Assembly: GCA_903912585.1 (NCBI GenBank)
Contig: CAIWHY010000411.1
Coordinates: 1 to 5,765, forward strand
From: an uncultured Thermoleophilia bacterium
Lineage (GTDB): Bacteria; Actinomycetota; Thermoleophilia; UBA2241
Length of the DNA stretch: 5,765 nucleotides
Reading direction: 5' to 3'
Numbering within the stretch: position 1 is the first letter of the stretch; every line of letters starts with the position of its first letter. Both the position numbers and the translations under genes were made by a program. The notes under the pieces are model-generated. The model did not search any database. It was not told the origin of the DNA and worked only from the letters and a program-made list of their open reading frames with translations. Positions 1-5,624 of the stretch are shown piece by piece.

Positions 1-846
1 GCCGCCCATGATGAACGGGGAGCCCTCTCTCGTCGTCTGGTTGACGACCAGGCCGCTCAGGGATTCCGCCAGCGCCTGGGTGAGGATGCCGGCCTTCGTT
101 GCCGGACCCGTCCCGCCGGACATGATGCACGGGGTGTAGACGACGGGCAGGCCCTTCTTTGCGGCGAGCACGAGCTTTGACGCCGCCTCCCAGGCATGCT
201 GCAGAGGGGAGATCGGTTCTGCGTAGAGAGTCATGAAGGGATGGCGCCGAAGCTCCTCGACTCCCCCGGCGATGATCTCGCACATCTCGATGATGTCCGC
301 GAACCCGTGGATGTCGTGGGCCGTGGTCACGATCGGCTTCGATGTGTTGAGGACCTGCGTCTCGAACTGGTAGCGGTCCGAGACGAGTGCCGGAACGTCC
401 TGCACGATGCCGAGAGACATCACGAAGTCAAGGTTCGGCAGGGCGTCGATGACCTTGCACGCGTTGCCGACGGTCTCCCTCGTGGAGCGCACGCGGTTGC
501 CCGTGAAGGGATCGATCGAGTACGGCGTGTCTGATCCGGTCCCGAAGTACGCGTTGCTGCCCTCCAGGAGCACATCCCGCGAACCCGTGCGGCTGTTGCA
601 GAGCGTGACCCTGTTGGGCACGGACTGCAGCGCCCTGAGCACGACGCCGGCGGGGATGCGGACGCTTATGCCGTCCACCCAGCAACCCGCCTTCGCCATG
701 ACGTTGCGAGCTTCCTCGTCGTAGACCGTGACACCGGTCTGCTCGAGGACTTCCTGCGCCGACAGCAGGATCTCCTCGCACTGACTGGGCGAAAGGACAC
801 TCATCTGAGGCGTGGCGTATGCCGCGCAATTACTTCTTGTAGGCAC
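1..846 (-). CDS. MttB-family (trimethylamine methyltransferase-like) corrinoid methyltransferase, 3' end cut by window edge
   Basis: The frame is open for all 282 codons from a GTG start to the left edge, so roughly the last 200 residues of a family that is usually about 480-500 long are missing. I translated it by hand. It lines up with the upstream complete MttB paralogue at many points: an SQCEEIL...EVLEQTG stretch near residues 20-40, AGCWVDG near 60, LEGSNAYFG near 100, NTSKPIV near 170, VVYTPC near 240 and FIMGG at the edge. Family members move a methyl group from a methylated amine to the cobalt of a corrinoid protein; the gene for such a protein lies 27 bases upstream. The GTG start is chosen because a near-perfect AAAGGAGGT sits 6 bases before it, and because the next ATG (802-804) would remove an N-terminus that matches the paralogue. 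No in-frame TAG occurs in the visible part, but the region where pyrrolysine sits in true MttB is beyond the edge. The substrate is unknown; differences from the paralogue suggest it is not the same. Confidence 0.93.
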   Translation of the reverse strand, partial: MPTRSNCAAYATPQMSVLSPSQCEEILLSAQEVLEQTGVTVYDEEARNVMAKAGCWVDGISVRIPAGVVLRALQSVPNRVTLCNSRTGSRDVLLEGSNAYFGTGSDTPYSIDPFTGNRVRSTRETVGNACKVIDALPNLDFVMSLGIVQDVPALVSDRYQFETQVLNTSKPIVTTAHDIHGFADIIEMCEIIAGGVEELRRHPFMTLYAEPISPLQHAWEAASKLVLAAKKGLPVVYTPCIMSGGTGPATKAGILTQALAESLSGLVVNQTTREGSPFIMGG

Positions 847-851
847 GTGTG

Positions 852-860
852 ACCTCCTTT
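852..860 (-). promoter_or_regulatory. Ribosome binding site deciding a GTG start
   Basis: The minus strand reads AAAGGAGGT here, nearly the full anti-Shine-Dalgarno complement, followed by TCACAC-type spacing and GTG at 846-844. It supports the GTG over the ATG 14 codons further in. Confidence 0.8.
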
Positions 861-873
861 CGTAGCGCGCTCG

Positions 874-1509
874 TTAGCTGACCAGGGTGCGGCAGAGGGC
901 GATGGCCGATCCGCCGTCGGGGGCGAACCCGTCGGCGCCGATCTCGTCCGCAAAGTCCTGGGACACCGGCGCGCCACCAATGATCACGCGCACCTTGTCG
1001 CGAAGGCCTTCCTTCTTGATCAGGTCGATCGTCGCCTTCATCGCGAGCATGGTCGTGGTGAGCATGGCCGACATGCCGACGATATCCGGCTCGTGGTCCT
1101 TGATGCCCTGGACGAACACCTCCGGCTCGACGTCGATGCCGGCGTTGATCACCGTGAATCCACCGCTCTCGAGCATCATCGAGACCAGGTTCTTGCCGAT
1201 GTCGTGAAGGTCGCCCTTCACGGTGCCGAGCAGCACGGTCCCCGCTGAAGGCATGTCACCCTCAGCGATGAGGGGCTTGAGCAGCTCCATGCCGGCAGCC
1301 ATCGCCCGGGCGCAGAGAAGGACCTCCGGCACGAACATCTCGCCGGACTTGAACCGTGCGCCCACGACAGCCATTCCACTACTGAGGCCGTCCTTGACGA
1401 TCTCGACAGGGTCGACCCCTGCGTCGATCGCGGTCTGGGTCAACGCGACGACGCCTTCGACGTCGCCGGTGATCACGCTCTCGGTCAGCTCTGAAAAATC
1501 GTATGCCAT
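874..1509 (-). CDS. Corrinoid (cobalamin-binding) protein of the MttC/MtbC/MtgC type
   Basis: This 211-residue protein has the usual length and both domains of the small methyltransferase corrinoid proteins. Residues about 5-85 form the helical cap domain (GLSSGMAVVGARFKSGEMFVPE is typical; positions 41-62). Residues about 90-208 form the Rossmann-like B12 domain. The cobalt-ligand signature DxHxxG is present as D100-L-H102-D-I-G105, with His102 the expected lower axial ligand. The other cofactor-cradling signatures are also present: SAML at 147-150 and GGAPV at 178-182. Its role is to accept a methyl group on cob(I)amide from an MttB-type enzyme and present it to a second methyltransferase. 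It sits between two MttB-family genes with 27-base gaps on both sides, so it is probably the shared methyl carrier. The ATG is preceded by AGGAGGAG (from 1526), about 9-11 bases upstream, and the stop is TAA. The substrate-specific name (MttC, MtgC and so on) cannot be settled from sequence. Confidence 0.96.
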   Translation of the reverse strand: MAYDFSELTESVITGDVEGVVALTQTAIDAGVDPVEIVKDGLSSGMAVVGARFKSGEMFVPEVLLCARAMAAGMELLKPLIAEGDMPSAGTVLLGTVKGDLHDIGKNLVSMMLESGGFTVINAGIDVEPEVFVQGIKDHEPDIVGMSAMLTTTMLAMKATIDLIKKEGLRDKVRVIIGGAPVSQDFADEIGADGFAPDGGSAIALCRTLVS

Positions 1510-1536
1510 CTTCGTCTACTCCTCCTGGTTGCGATC

Positions 1537-3018
1537 TCAGCGGCCGCCGGACTGGCGCGATTCCGCTCGATCGACAACGGCCTTGATCTCGGTCAGGACG
1601 TCCGCCGACAGCGCCTCTGGCTTGTGGTCGGCGATGATGGCCTGCAGCTTCTTCTGGCTGCGCTGGCCCATGGTGGTCGCGCCTTCTTCGACCCAGCCGT
1701 CATAGCGCAGCCGGTCGATGAGGGTCGGCCTCCAGAACTCGCGGAAATGCGCCATCGTATGGTCGTCGGCCAAGTAGTGACCGCCCGGACCAACGCGGTC
1801 CATGACCTCGACGGACATCGTCTCGTCGTCGACGACGATGCCGTTGAGGATGGTCCTCACCATGCCGATGATCTCGTCGTCGATGGTCAGGAGCTCCAGC
1901 GAGGACGTAGTCCCAGACTCCATGCAGCCGAGTCCGTGGACGACGTTGGCTCCGCTCAGGCCGGCCACGAGGAGCGAGAAGGCGGCCTCGAGGGCCATCT
2001 GGGAGTCGCTCACCTTCGCGTCGGATCCGCCCGCGGCACAGAACATGGGGATGCCCATGTGGTGGGCGACGGCCGTGAGGCCCGCAGACAGGAGGCTCAG
2101 CTCGGCCGCGCCGTGTGACACGACCGAATCCTTCATCTGCATCGTGGTGATGAGACCACCCATGACGAACGACGCTCCGGGGCTCGCGAGCTGACCGGCG
2201 ACGAGGCCGACCAGGAAGTCGGCGAGCGCCACCACCAGACTGCCGGCCATCGTCGCCGGAGCGACGCTGCCCGAGAAGGTGCAAGGCGCGTAGATGACCG
2301 GGACCTTCGACTTCGCGGCGAAGATCGCCATGTCGATGGCCGCGGCGGAGTGCTTGAGCGGCGGAGTGGACTCGCAGTACAAGACGACGTAGGGGTTCTG
2401 CTGCAGAGCATCGACGCCGCCGCGTACCGCGGCGGCGATGTCCACGATGTCCTGACACTGGGCGACACCGAAGCCCCCGTGCACGATCGGCTTCGTCGTG
2501 TTCTCCACCAGCGCCTGGAACGCGTGCACGTCCGCCAGAGTCGGCGTGACGTCTGAGATCGCACCCATGTCCATTGCATAGGAGATATTGGGCAGACCAT
2601 CCACCGCGACGGCGGCACGTGCCACATCTGACTTCAGAGGAAGACGCCGCTCGCCGGTCACCGGGTCAAGGGTGTAGGTAGTGGAGAAGCCCGGGCCGAA
2701 GTAGACGTTGTTGCCCTCCAGGTGCATGGCGCGCTTGCCGTTGCGGTCGGACACGACCACGCGCGATGGTGCCTGGGCGATAGCCCATTCGACGAGGAAC
2801 GACGGGACGCGCACGCGATCCCCGTCGACCCAACAGCCACCCTTGGCGAGGATGTCCCTGGCCTCGGCGCTTTGCACGTCTGCACCCGTCCGCTCGAGAA
2901 CCTCGAGCGCGCTGTTGAGGACGATCTCGCACTGGTCCTCGCTCAGCATGCTGAACTGCGGCGTCGAGTTCACCGCGTAGTTAGCTCTCACAAACTGACT
3001 TCTCGACAAATGACTCAC
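1537..3018 (-). CDS. MttB-family corrinoid methyltransferase lacking pyrrolysine (betaine-type methyltransferase candidate)
   Basis: The 493-residue protein has the full length of the trimethylamine methyltransferase (MttB) family. These are TIM-barrel enzymes that methylate the cobalt of a partner corrinoid protein. Family-typical stretches include SMLSEDQCEIVL (23-34), GGCWVDG (60-66), EGNNVYFGPG (101-110), TKPIVHGGFG (175-184), VIYAPCTFSG (241-250), SFVMGG (283-288) and GLGCMESG (362-369). In archaeal MttB a single in-frame TAG encodes pyrrolysine in the catalytic pocket near residue 334; here the corresponding region, probably around GLGCMESG, is read through with ordinary codons and the gene ends in TGA. 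It therefore belongs to the non-pyrrolysine branch, whose known members (MtgB, MtpB, MtcB, MtyB) demethylate glycine betaine, proline betaine, carnitine or gamma-butyrobetaine. It is the first gene of the operon. The start is uncertain: GTG 3018 lies only 1 base after AGGAG (3024-3020) and 12 after GGAGG (3035-3031), while an in-frame TTG at 3009 lies 10 bases after AGGAG and gives an N-terminus (SRSQ) more like the paralogue's (TRSN). Confidence 0.95.
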   Translation of the reverse strand: MSHLSRSQFVRANYAVNSTPQFSMLSEDQCEIVLNSALEVLERTGADVQSAEARDILAKGGCWVDGDRVRVPSFLVEWAIAQAPSRVVVSDRNGKRAMHLEGNNVYFGPGFSTTYTLDPVTGERRLPLKSDVARAAVAVDGLPNISYAMDMGAISDVTPTLADVHAFQALVENTTKPIVHGGFGVAQCQDIVDIAAAVRGGVDALQQNPYVVLYCESTPPLKHSAAAIDMAIFAAKSKVPVIYAPCTFSGSVAPATMAGSLVVALADFLVGLVAGQLASPGASFVMGGLITTMQMKDSVVSHGAAELSLLSAGLTAVAHHMGIPMFCAAGGSDAKVSDSQMALEAAFSLLVAGLSGANVVHGLGCMESGTTSSLELLTIDDEIIGMVRTILNGIVVDDETMSVEVMDRVGPGGHYLADDHTMAHFREFWRPTLIDRLRYDGWVEEGATTMGQRSQKKLQAIIADHKPEALSADVLTEIKAVVDRAESRQSGGR

Positions 3019-3082
3019 TCTCCTCTCGATCCTCCCGAACGCTGCCCGGCGAAGTCGGGCCGCGTGCTGTCTGTCTTGGACC

Positions 3083-3123
3083 GGCGGACGCCACAGGGCG
3101 CCTGCGACGCGCTGCGTCCCGCC
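3083..3123 (-). promoter_or_regulatory. Strong hairpin in the leader of the methyltransferase operon
   Basis: On the transcribed strand GGCGGGACGC (3123-3114) can pair with GCGTCCGCC (3091-3083): nine base pairs with one bulged G. Inside, CGCAGG and CCTGTG close a second six-pair stem (one G-U pair) with a CGC loop, leaving seven unpaired bases on one side only. No T-run follows on either strand, so it is not a canonical Rho-independent terminator. It lies about 65 bases before the first MttB gene. It may be a structured leader, attenuator or stabiliser; the role is inferred from position only. Confidence 0.4.
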
Positions 3124-3160
3124 GACCGCGCCGCACCTCTGCCGAAGCCGGGCGACGACG

Positions 3161-3183
3161 ATATACTATTTACTTAGTACCTC
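3161..3183 (-). promoter_or_regulatory. AT-rich palindromic island, candidate promoter/operator of the methyltransferase operon
   Basis: In very GC-rich surroundings the minus strand reads GGTACTAAGTAAATAGTATAT. It contains the palindrome TACT-A-AGTA, and a wider inverted repeat TACTA-N6-TAGTA. TAGTAT is a plausible -10 hexamer (4 of 6 to TATAAT or better), but the best -35 at 17 bases, TGGGAA, is weak, as expected for an activated or repressed promoter. It lies between the DUF4268-like gene and the operon. A transcription start here would give a leader of about 140 bases that includes the hairpin at 3083-3123. Confidence 0.35.
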
Positions 3184-3235
3184 TATTCCCAGGACTTCCC
3201 CTTTCCCATGACGTACAGAATGCTCAGACGGTGAG

Positions 3236-4162
3236 CTAGTCCTTTCGGCCCGACTTCACGACGTCGCCGAACCAGGCGAGCACTTCCAGGAACTCCTCGC
3301 AGGCCCGCGGTTCGGCCAGCATCGCCAGAGGCAGCAGCGTGCGGCAGCCTGCGGCAGACTCCGGGAGCGAGAAGTACTTCAACCGGTTCAGGCGCTCGAG
3401 GAAGGCGAGCCTCCGCTCCGCCGGCTGAAACAGCGGTGTCTTGCTGAGTTGCGCGAACGGGAGCAGGAACGTGCCGTCGGTGCGCACGACCACGGGCTGA
3501 TAGGTGACGCCGCCGGAGGCGACGGAGACCGCGAAGGATCCGCAGCTCCTGCCGCGCCCCCACGTCGCAGTCAGTCTGCTGCGCTCTGTCCAGTCGAGCA
3601 CTGCCGTCGCCGGAGCGACCGCGGAGAGGTTCCACGAGTAGAGCTCGCGCATGAACTGGCGCTCGTCCCAAAGCGACGTCTCTCCCTTGGGCGGCGTCCT
3701 GCCCAGAAGCGCGCCCAAGGCGACGCGGAAGGTCTCGAGCCTGCGCTGGAGCCATGCGTAGTGGTCCGGCCAGACCGACGGGTCGAACGAGTCCACTTTC
3801 GCGCGCACCTCGATAACGAAGGAGTCGTCGCCACCCGAGCGCCAGTCGAGGGCCTCGCCGAAGTATGCGTCCACGCGCCTGCGGTGGTCCGACAGATGCG
3901 AGAAGACGGTCGCCGCGTTCGCGTCGTTGAGGGTGAACTTCACGCCGATCTCGCCAAGCCGCACGCGGATGAGGGACAGCATGTTGCCCGTGGGCAGGTC
4001 GGTGTTGTGCCACATCCAGCCGTCGGTCGTCACGCGGGCGCAGTTCACGCTGCTGGACGATTCCATGTGCCACTTGAAGCGTTGCCAGAAGTCGCGACGC
4101 ATCCACGGGCCGGCCAGGACCTGGCCAGCGCTCTCGTTCTTCGACTCGACGATACCGTCCAT
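3236..4162 (-). CDS. Uncharacterised protein with DUF4268-like N-terminal domain
   Basis: The chosen ATG gives 308 residues; the frame is open for 34 more codons upstream, but GGGGAGG six bases before ATG 4162 marks this start. Residues about 20-150 resemble DUF4268: an FW...F aromatic start (25-29), LIRVRLGEIGVKFTLND (64-80), then a short helix, YFGEALDWR (100-108), a strand IEVRAKVD (117-124), and WPDHYAWLQRRLETFR (131-146), the typical 'W...W....L..F' ending. DUF4268 is often found in nuclease or host-defence proteins, but its activity is not established. Residues about 165-300 form a second, soluble region with WGRGRSCGSFAVSV (201-214), RRLAFLERLNRL (250-261) and a final LAWFGDV (295-301); this looks like a domain seen in other hypothetical proteins, which I recall but cannot name. 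There is no signal peptide, membrane segment or clear nuclease motif. It ends in TAG with an in-frame TGA four codons later. It is probably not part of the downstream operon, because a 217-base gap with its own control-like elements follows. DUF4268 assignment is by eye. Confidence 0.85.
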   Translation of the reverse strand: MDGIVESKNESAGQVLAGPWMRRDFWQRFKWHMESSSSVNCARVTTDGWMWHNTDLPTGNMLSLIRVRLGEIGVKFTLNDANAATVFSHLSDHRRRVDAYFGEALDWRSGGDDSFVIEVRAKVDSFDPSVWPDHYAWLQRRLETFRVALGALLGRTPPKGETSLWDERQFMRELYSWNLSAVAPATAVLDWTERSRLTATWGRGRSCGSFAVSVASGGVTYQPVVVRTDGTFLLPFAQLSKTPLFQPAERRLAFLERLNRLKYFSLPESAAGCRTLLPLAMLAEPRACEEFLEVLAWFGDVVKSGRKD

Positions 4163-4168
4163 GTTCTT

Positions 4169-4173
4169 CCTCC
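4169..4173 (-). promoter_or_regulatory. Ribosome binding site deciding the start of the DUF4268-like gene
   Basis: GGGGAGG on the minus strand, with GGAGG at 4173-4169, is six bases before ATG 4162-4160. No comparable site precedes the upstream in-frame ATG at 4264. Confidence 0.75.
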
Positions 4174-4203
4174 CCTTTGAGGCCGGCGACCTCAGAAGGT
4201 GCG

Positions 4204-4311
4204 CTAGCGAAGGGCGCGGACCAGCCGGTTGAACGGCTGCCGCAGATGACACCAACAACTCCAATATGCACGAACCCTTCCGGAACGCAAGAGCGTATCG
4301 GATTTATTCAT
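4204..4311 (-). CDS. Doubtful 35-codon small ORF overlapping the previous one
   Basis: ATG 4311 opens a 35-residue frame (begins MNKSDTLLRSGR, contains YWSCWCH) ending in TAG 42 bases before the DUF4268-like gene. Its ATG overlaps the end of the 17-codon frame at 4304-4357 (GATGAATAA), the geometry of translational coupling, but it has no ribosome site of its own. The residues resemble nothing I recognise. The same frame is open upstream into the sigma gene, so it may be chance. The alternative is plain untranslated sequence. Confidence 0.12.
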   Translation of the reverse strand: MNKSDTLLRSGRVRAYWSCWCHLRQPFNRLVRALR

Positions 4312-4357
4312 CGCGCCCTCGATCCCCGGGGTCGCGAGGATCACGGCAGGTCGACAT
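4304..4357 (-). CDS. Doubtful 17-codon small ORF with a strong ribosome site
   Basis: ATG 4357 is preceded by AGGAGG (4369-4364) at an ideal six-base spacing and codes for 17 residues rich in Arg and Asp (MSTCRDPRDPGDRGRDE) before TAA. In this gap between the sigma factor and the DUF4268-like gene it could be a leader peptide. There is no run of one amino acid that would show attenuation. An AGGAGG is easily met by chance in GC-rich DNA, so confidence is low. Confidence 0.18.
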   Translation of the reverse strand: MSTCRDPRDPGDRGRDE

Positions 4358-4386
4358 ACGTCGCCTCCTGCGCGGGCCGCCGAGCA

Positions 4387-4406
4387 GGGCGCGGCCCATG
4401 GCGCCC
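4387..4406 (-). terminator. Possible transcription-ending hairpin after the sigma factor gene
   Basis: GGGCGC and GCGCCC pair fully (six G-C pairs) around an eight-base loop, about 28 bases after the sigma stop codon. No T-run follows, so it is at best a tail-less terminator or an RNA 3'-end stabiliser. Confidence 0.25.
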
Positions 4407-4433
4407 CATCGACGGTCACACCGGCGTCCGCCC

Positions 4434-5510
4434 TCACCAGACCTGCTCCCGCAGACACTGAAGCTCCGGGAGCTCGGCGAGCGTGACCATGGTCTTCGCC
4501 TCGAGCTGGCGGATGCGCTCGTGAGACAGGCCCAGCTCGAGGCCGATCTCCTTGAACGAGCGGAGCTTGCCGTCGGCAAGACCGTGGCGAAGCTGCATGA
4601 TGCGGCGCTCGCGCTCCGGCAGCTTCTCGAGTGCCCGGGCCAGCGTCCGGCGGCGCTGCTCCTCCTCGACCCCGTGCACCGGGTCTGCAGCAGTCTCGTC
4701 CTCGATGAAGTCGGCCAGCACGGCATCGCCGTCATCGCCGGCCGGCGTGTCGAGGCTGATGGGCTGCTGGTCGGCACGGAGCAGCGCACGCGCCTTTTCT
4801 GGCGCGATGCCTGTTCGCGCCGAGATCTCCTCGGGCGTGGGCTCTCTCCCCAGGCTTCTCCGCAGCCGTTCGCGCTCGCAGGTCCAGCTCGTGATGGCCT
4901 CGACCTTGTGCACGGGGAGACGCACCGTACGCGCCTGGTCGGCCAATGCGCGCGTCAACGACTGCCGGACCCAAAGGTCGGCGTAGGTGGTGAACCTGCA
5001 GCCGCGCCGGTGGTCGAACTTCTCCACCGCCCGCATCAGACCGATGTTGCCCTCCTGGATGAGGTCGAGCAACGGCAAGCCGCGGCCCGAGAAGCGCTGG
5101 GCCATGGCCACCACGAAGCGCAGATTGGACTCGATGAACTTGTTCTTGGCGGCGCGATCAGAGCGCTCGATCAAGCGTGCCAGCGCCACCTCCTGCTCGG
5201 CGCTGAGCAGCGGCACCTTGCCCATCTCGTCGCCGTAGGTCGTCAGGGAATCGCTCGCTTCGGCGTTGGCCGGCGTCGAGCGACGGCGGCCCAGGGGCCT
5301 GCCGGCACCCGGCGCCGGCGGAGCGGACTTCTTCGATCGCTCGAGAGATCCAACCGGTCGGCCGCGGACGGGCGCGGAAGCGCGCGCGACTGGCGACGGT
5401 CCGGGCGACGCTCCCGCCGGGGTGAGGCCCGGCCCTCCGTCCTCTGCCGCCACGCTCAGGAGCGGCACGCCTCCGCCCTCCACCACCGCGACTGCCATCT
5501 CAGAGACCAT
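4434..5510 (-). CDS. RNA polymerase sigma-70 family sigma factor (group 2-like)
   Basis: The 358-residue protein directs RNA polymerase to promoters. Residues 1-87 are low-complexity, rich in Pro, Ala and Gly, with no recognisable region 1.1. Region 1.2 is about 88-120 (YGDEMGKVPLLSAEQEVALA). Region 2 follows with NLRFVVAMAQRF (129-140), the core-binding LPLLDLIQEGNIGLMRAVEKFD (145-166) and region 2.3-2.4 at 167-195. Region 3 (GREPTPEEIS, 221-230; PISLDTPAGDDGD, 250-262; DFIEDE, 267-272) and the region 4.2 helix-turn-helix (FKEIGLELGLSHERIRQLEAKT, 319-340) are intact. The -10 reading pair Gln/Thr is kept (Q183, T186). Unusual are Cys171 and Leu179, where most housekeeping sigmas have Tyr and Trp for melting, and His330, where they have an Arg that contacts the -35 element. 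The usual basic C-terminal tail is replaced by an acidic-hydrophobic one. All this points to a group 2 or accessory sigma, not the main one. ATG 5510 is chosen because AAGGAGGT lies about 10 bases upstream; earlier starts (to 5561) have no such site. Confidence 0.93.
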   Translation of the reverse strand: MVSEMAVAVVEGGGVPLLSVAAEDGGPGLTPAGASPGPSPVARASAPVRGRPVGSLERSKKSAPPAPGAGRPLGRRRSTPANAEASDSLTTYGDEMGKVPLLSAEQEVALARLIERSDRAAKNKFIESNLRFVVAMAQRFSGRGLPLLDLIQEGNIGLMRAVEKFDHRRGCRFTTYADLWVRQSLTRALADQARTVRLPVHKVEAITSWTCERERLRRSLGREPTPEEISARTGIAPEKARALLRADQQPISLDTPAGDDGDAVLADFIEDETAADPVHGVEEEQRRRTLARALEKLPERERRIMQLRHGLADGKLRSFKEIGLELGLSHERIRQLEAKTMVTLAELPELQCLREQVW

Positions 5511-5520
5511 GGTCGCAGCC

Positions 5521-5528
5521 ACCTCCTT
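5521..5528 (-). promoter_or_regulatory. Ribosome binding site of the sigma factor gene
   Basis: The minus strand reads AAGGAGGT, ten bases before ATG 5510-5508. The spacing is a little long but no better start is placed; it argues against the longer frame from 5561. Confidence 0.6.
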
Positions 5529-5562
5529 GTGCGGGGCAGACCGCAGCCTGCTCCCCGGCACC

Positions 5563-5615
5563 GGGCTGCGCGATCTCGCCTCTCGGCTCCACCGACCGCA
5601 CTCCCCTTGCAGCCC
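5563..5615 (-). repeat. Inverted repeat in the gap-to-sigma spacer
   Basis: GGGCTGC (5615-5609 on the minus strand) and GCAGCCC (5569-5563) form a perfect seven-base inverted repeat around 39 bases. Inside and overlapping it, CCTCGG and CCGAG-A-GG could pair instead. No T-run follows. It could form part of the end of the GAPDH transcript or the leader of the sigma gene. Confidence 0.3.
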
Positions 5616-5624
5616 CGAGGTCCA

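Larger units (their letters stand above)
4163..4433. other. Intergenic region between sigma factor and DUF4268-like gene
   Basis: This 271-base stretch holds the hairpin at 4387-4406, the two doubtful small frames and a less GC-rich patch around 4255-4315. In that patch the minus strand has TTGCGT and CATATT separated by 16 bases, a weak promoter-like pair that could serve the DUF4268-like gene. No RNA gene is seen. Confidence 0.4.

Noticed and set aside
428..829. 133-codon minus-strand frame at the partial MttB gene
   Set aside because: The other frame is open from GTG 846 to the edge and matches the MttB paralogue.
1700..2458. 252-codon minus-strand frame within the complete MttB gene
   Set aside because: Extremely Arg/His/Gly-rich and wholly inside a gene with clear family motifs in another frame.
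1..3018. Pyrrolysine use in the MttB genes
   Set aside because: No in-frame TAG in the complete gene or in the 282 visible codons of the partial one. The relevant region of the partial gene is outside the window, so this is rejected only for what can be seen.
3083..3123. Rho-independent terminator
   Set aside because: The stem is strong but no T-run follows on either strand.
3019..3235. Cobalamin riboswitch or sigma-54 promoter ahead of the corrinoid operon
   Set aside because: I looked for a B12-box-like core and a GG-N10-GC type -24/-12 pair and saw neither; the region is also short for a complete cobalamin riboswitch.
3449..4180. 243-codon plus-strand frame
   Set aside because: Antisense shadow of the DUF4268-like gene, with the biased composition expected in GC-rich DNA and no recognisable motif.
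3183..4271. Longer 362-codon minus-strand frame over the DUF4268-like gene
   Set aside because: It is Arg/Ala/Gly-rich with no domain pattern, has no ribosome site, and is the out-of-frame shadow of the 308-residue protein, which shows domain motifs and a strong site.
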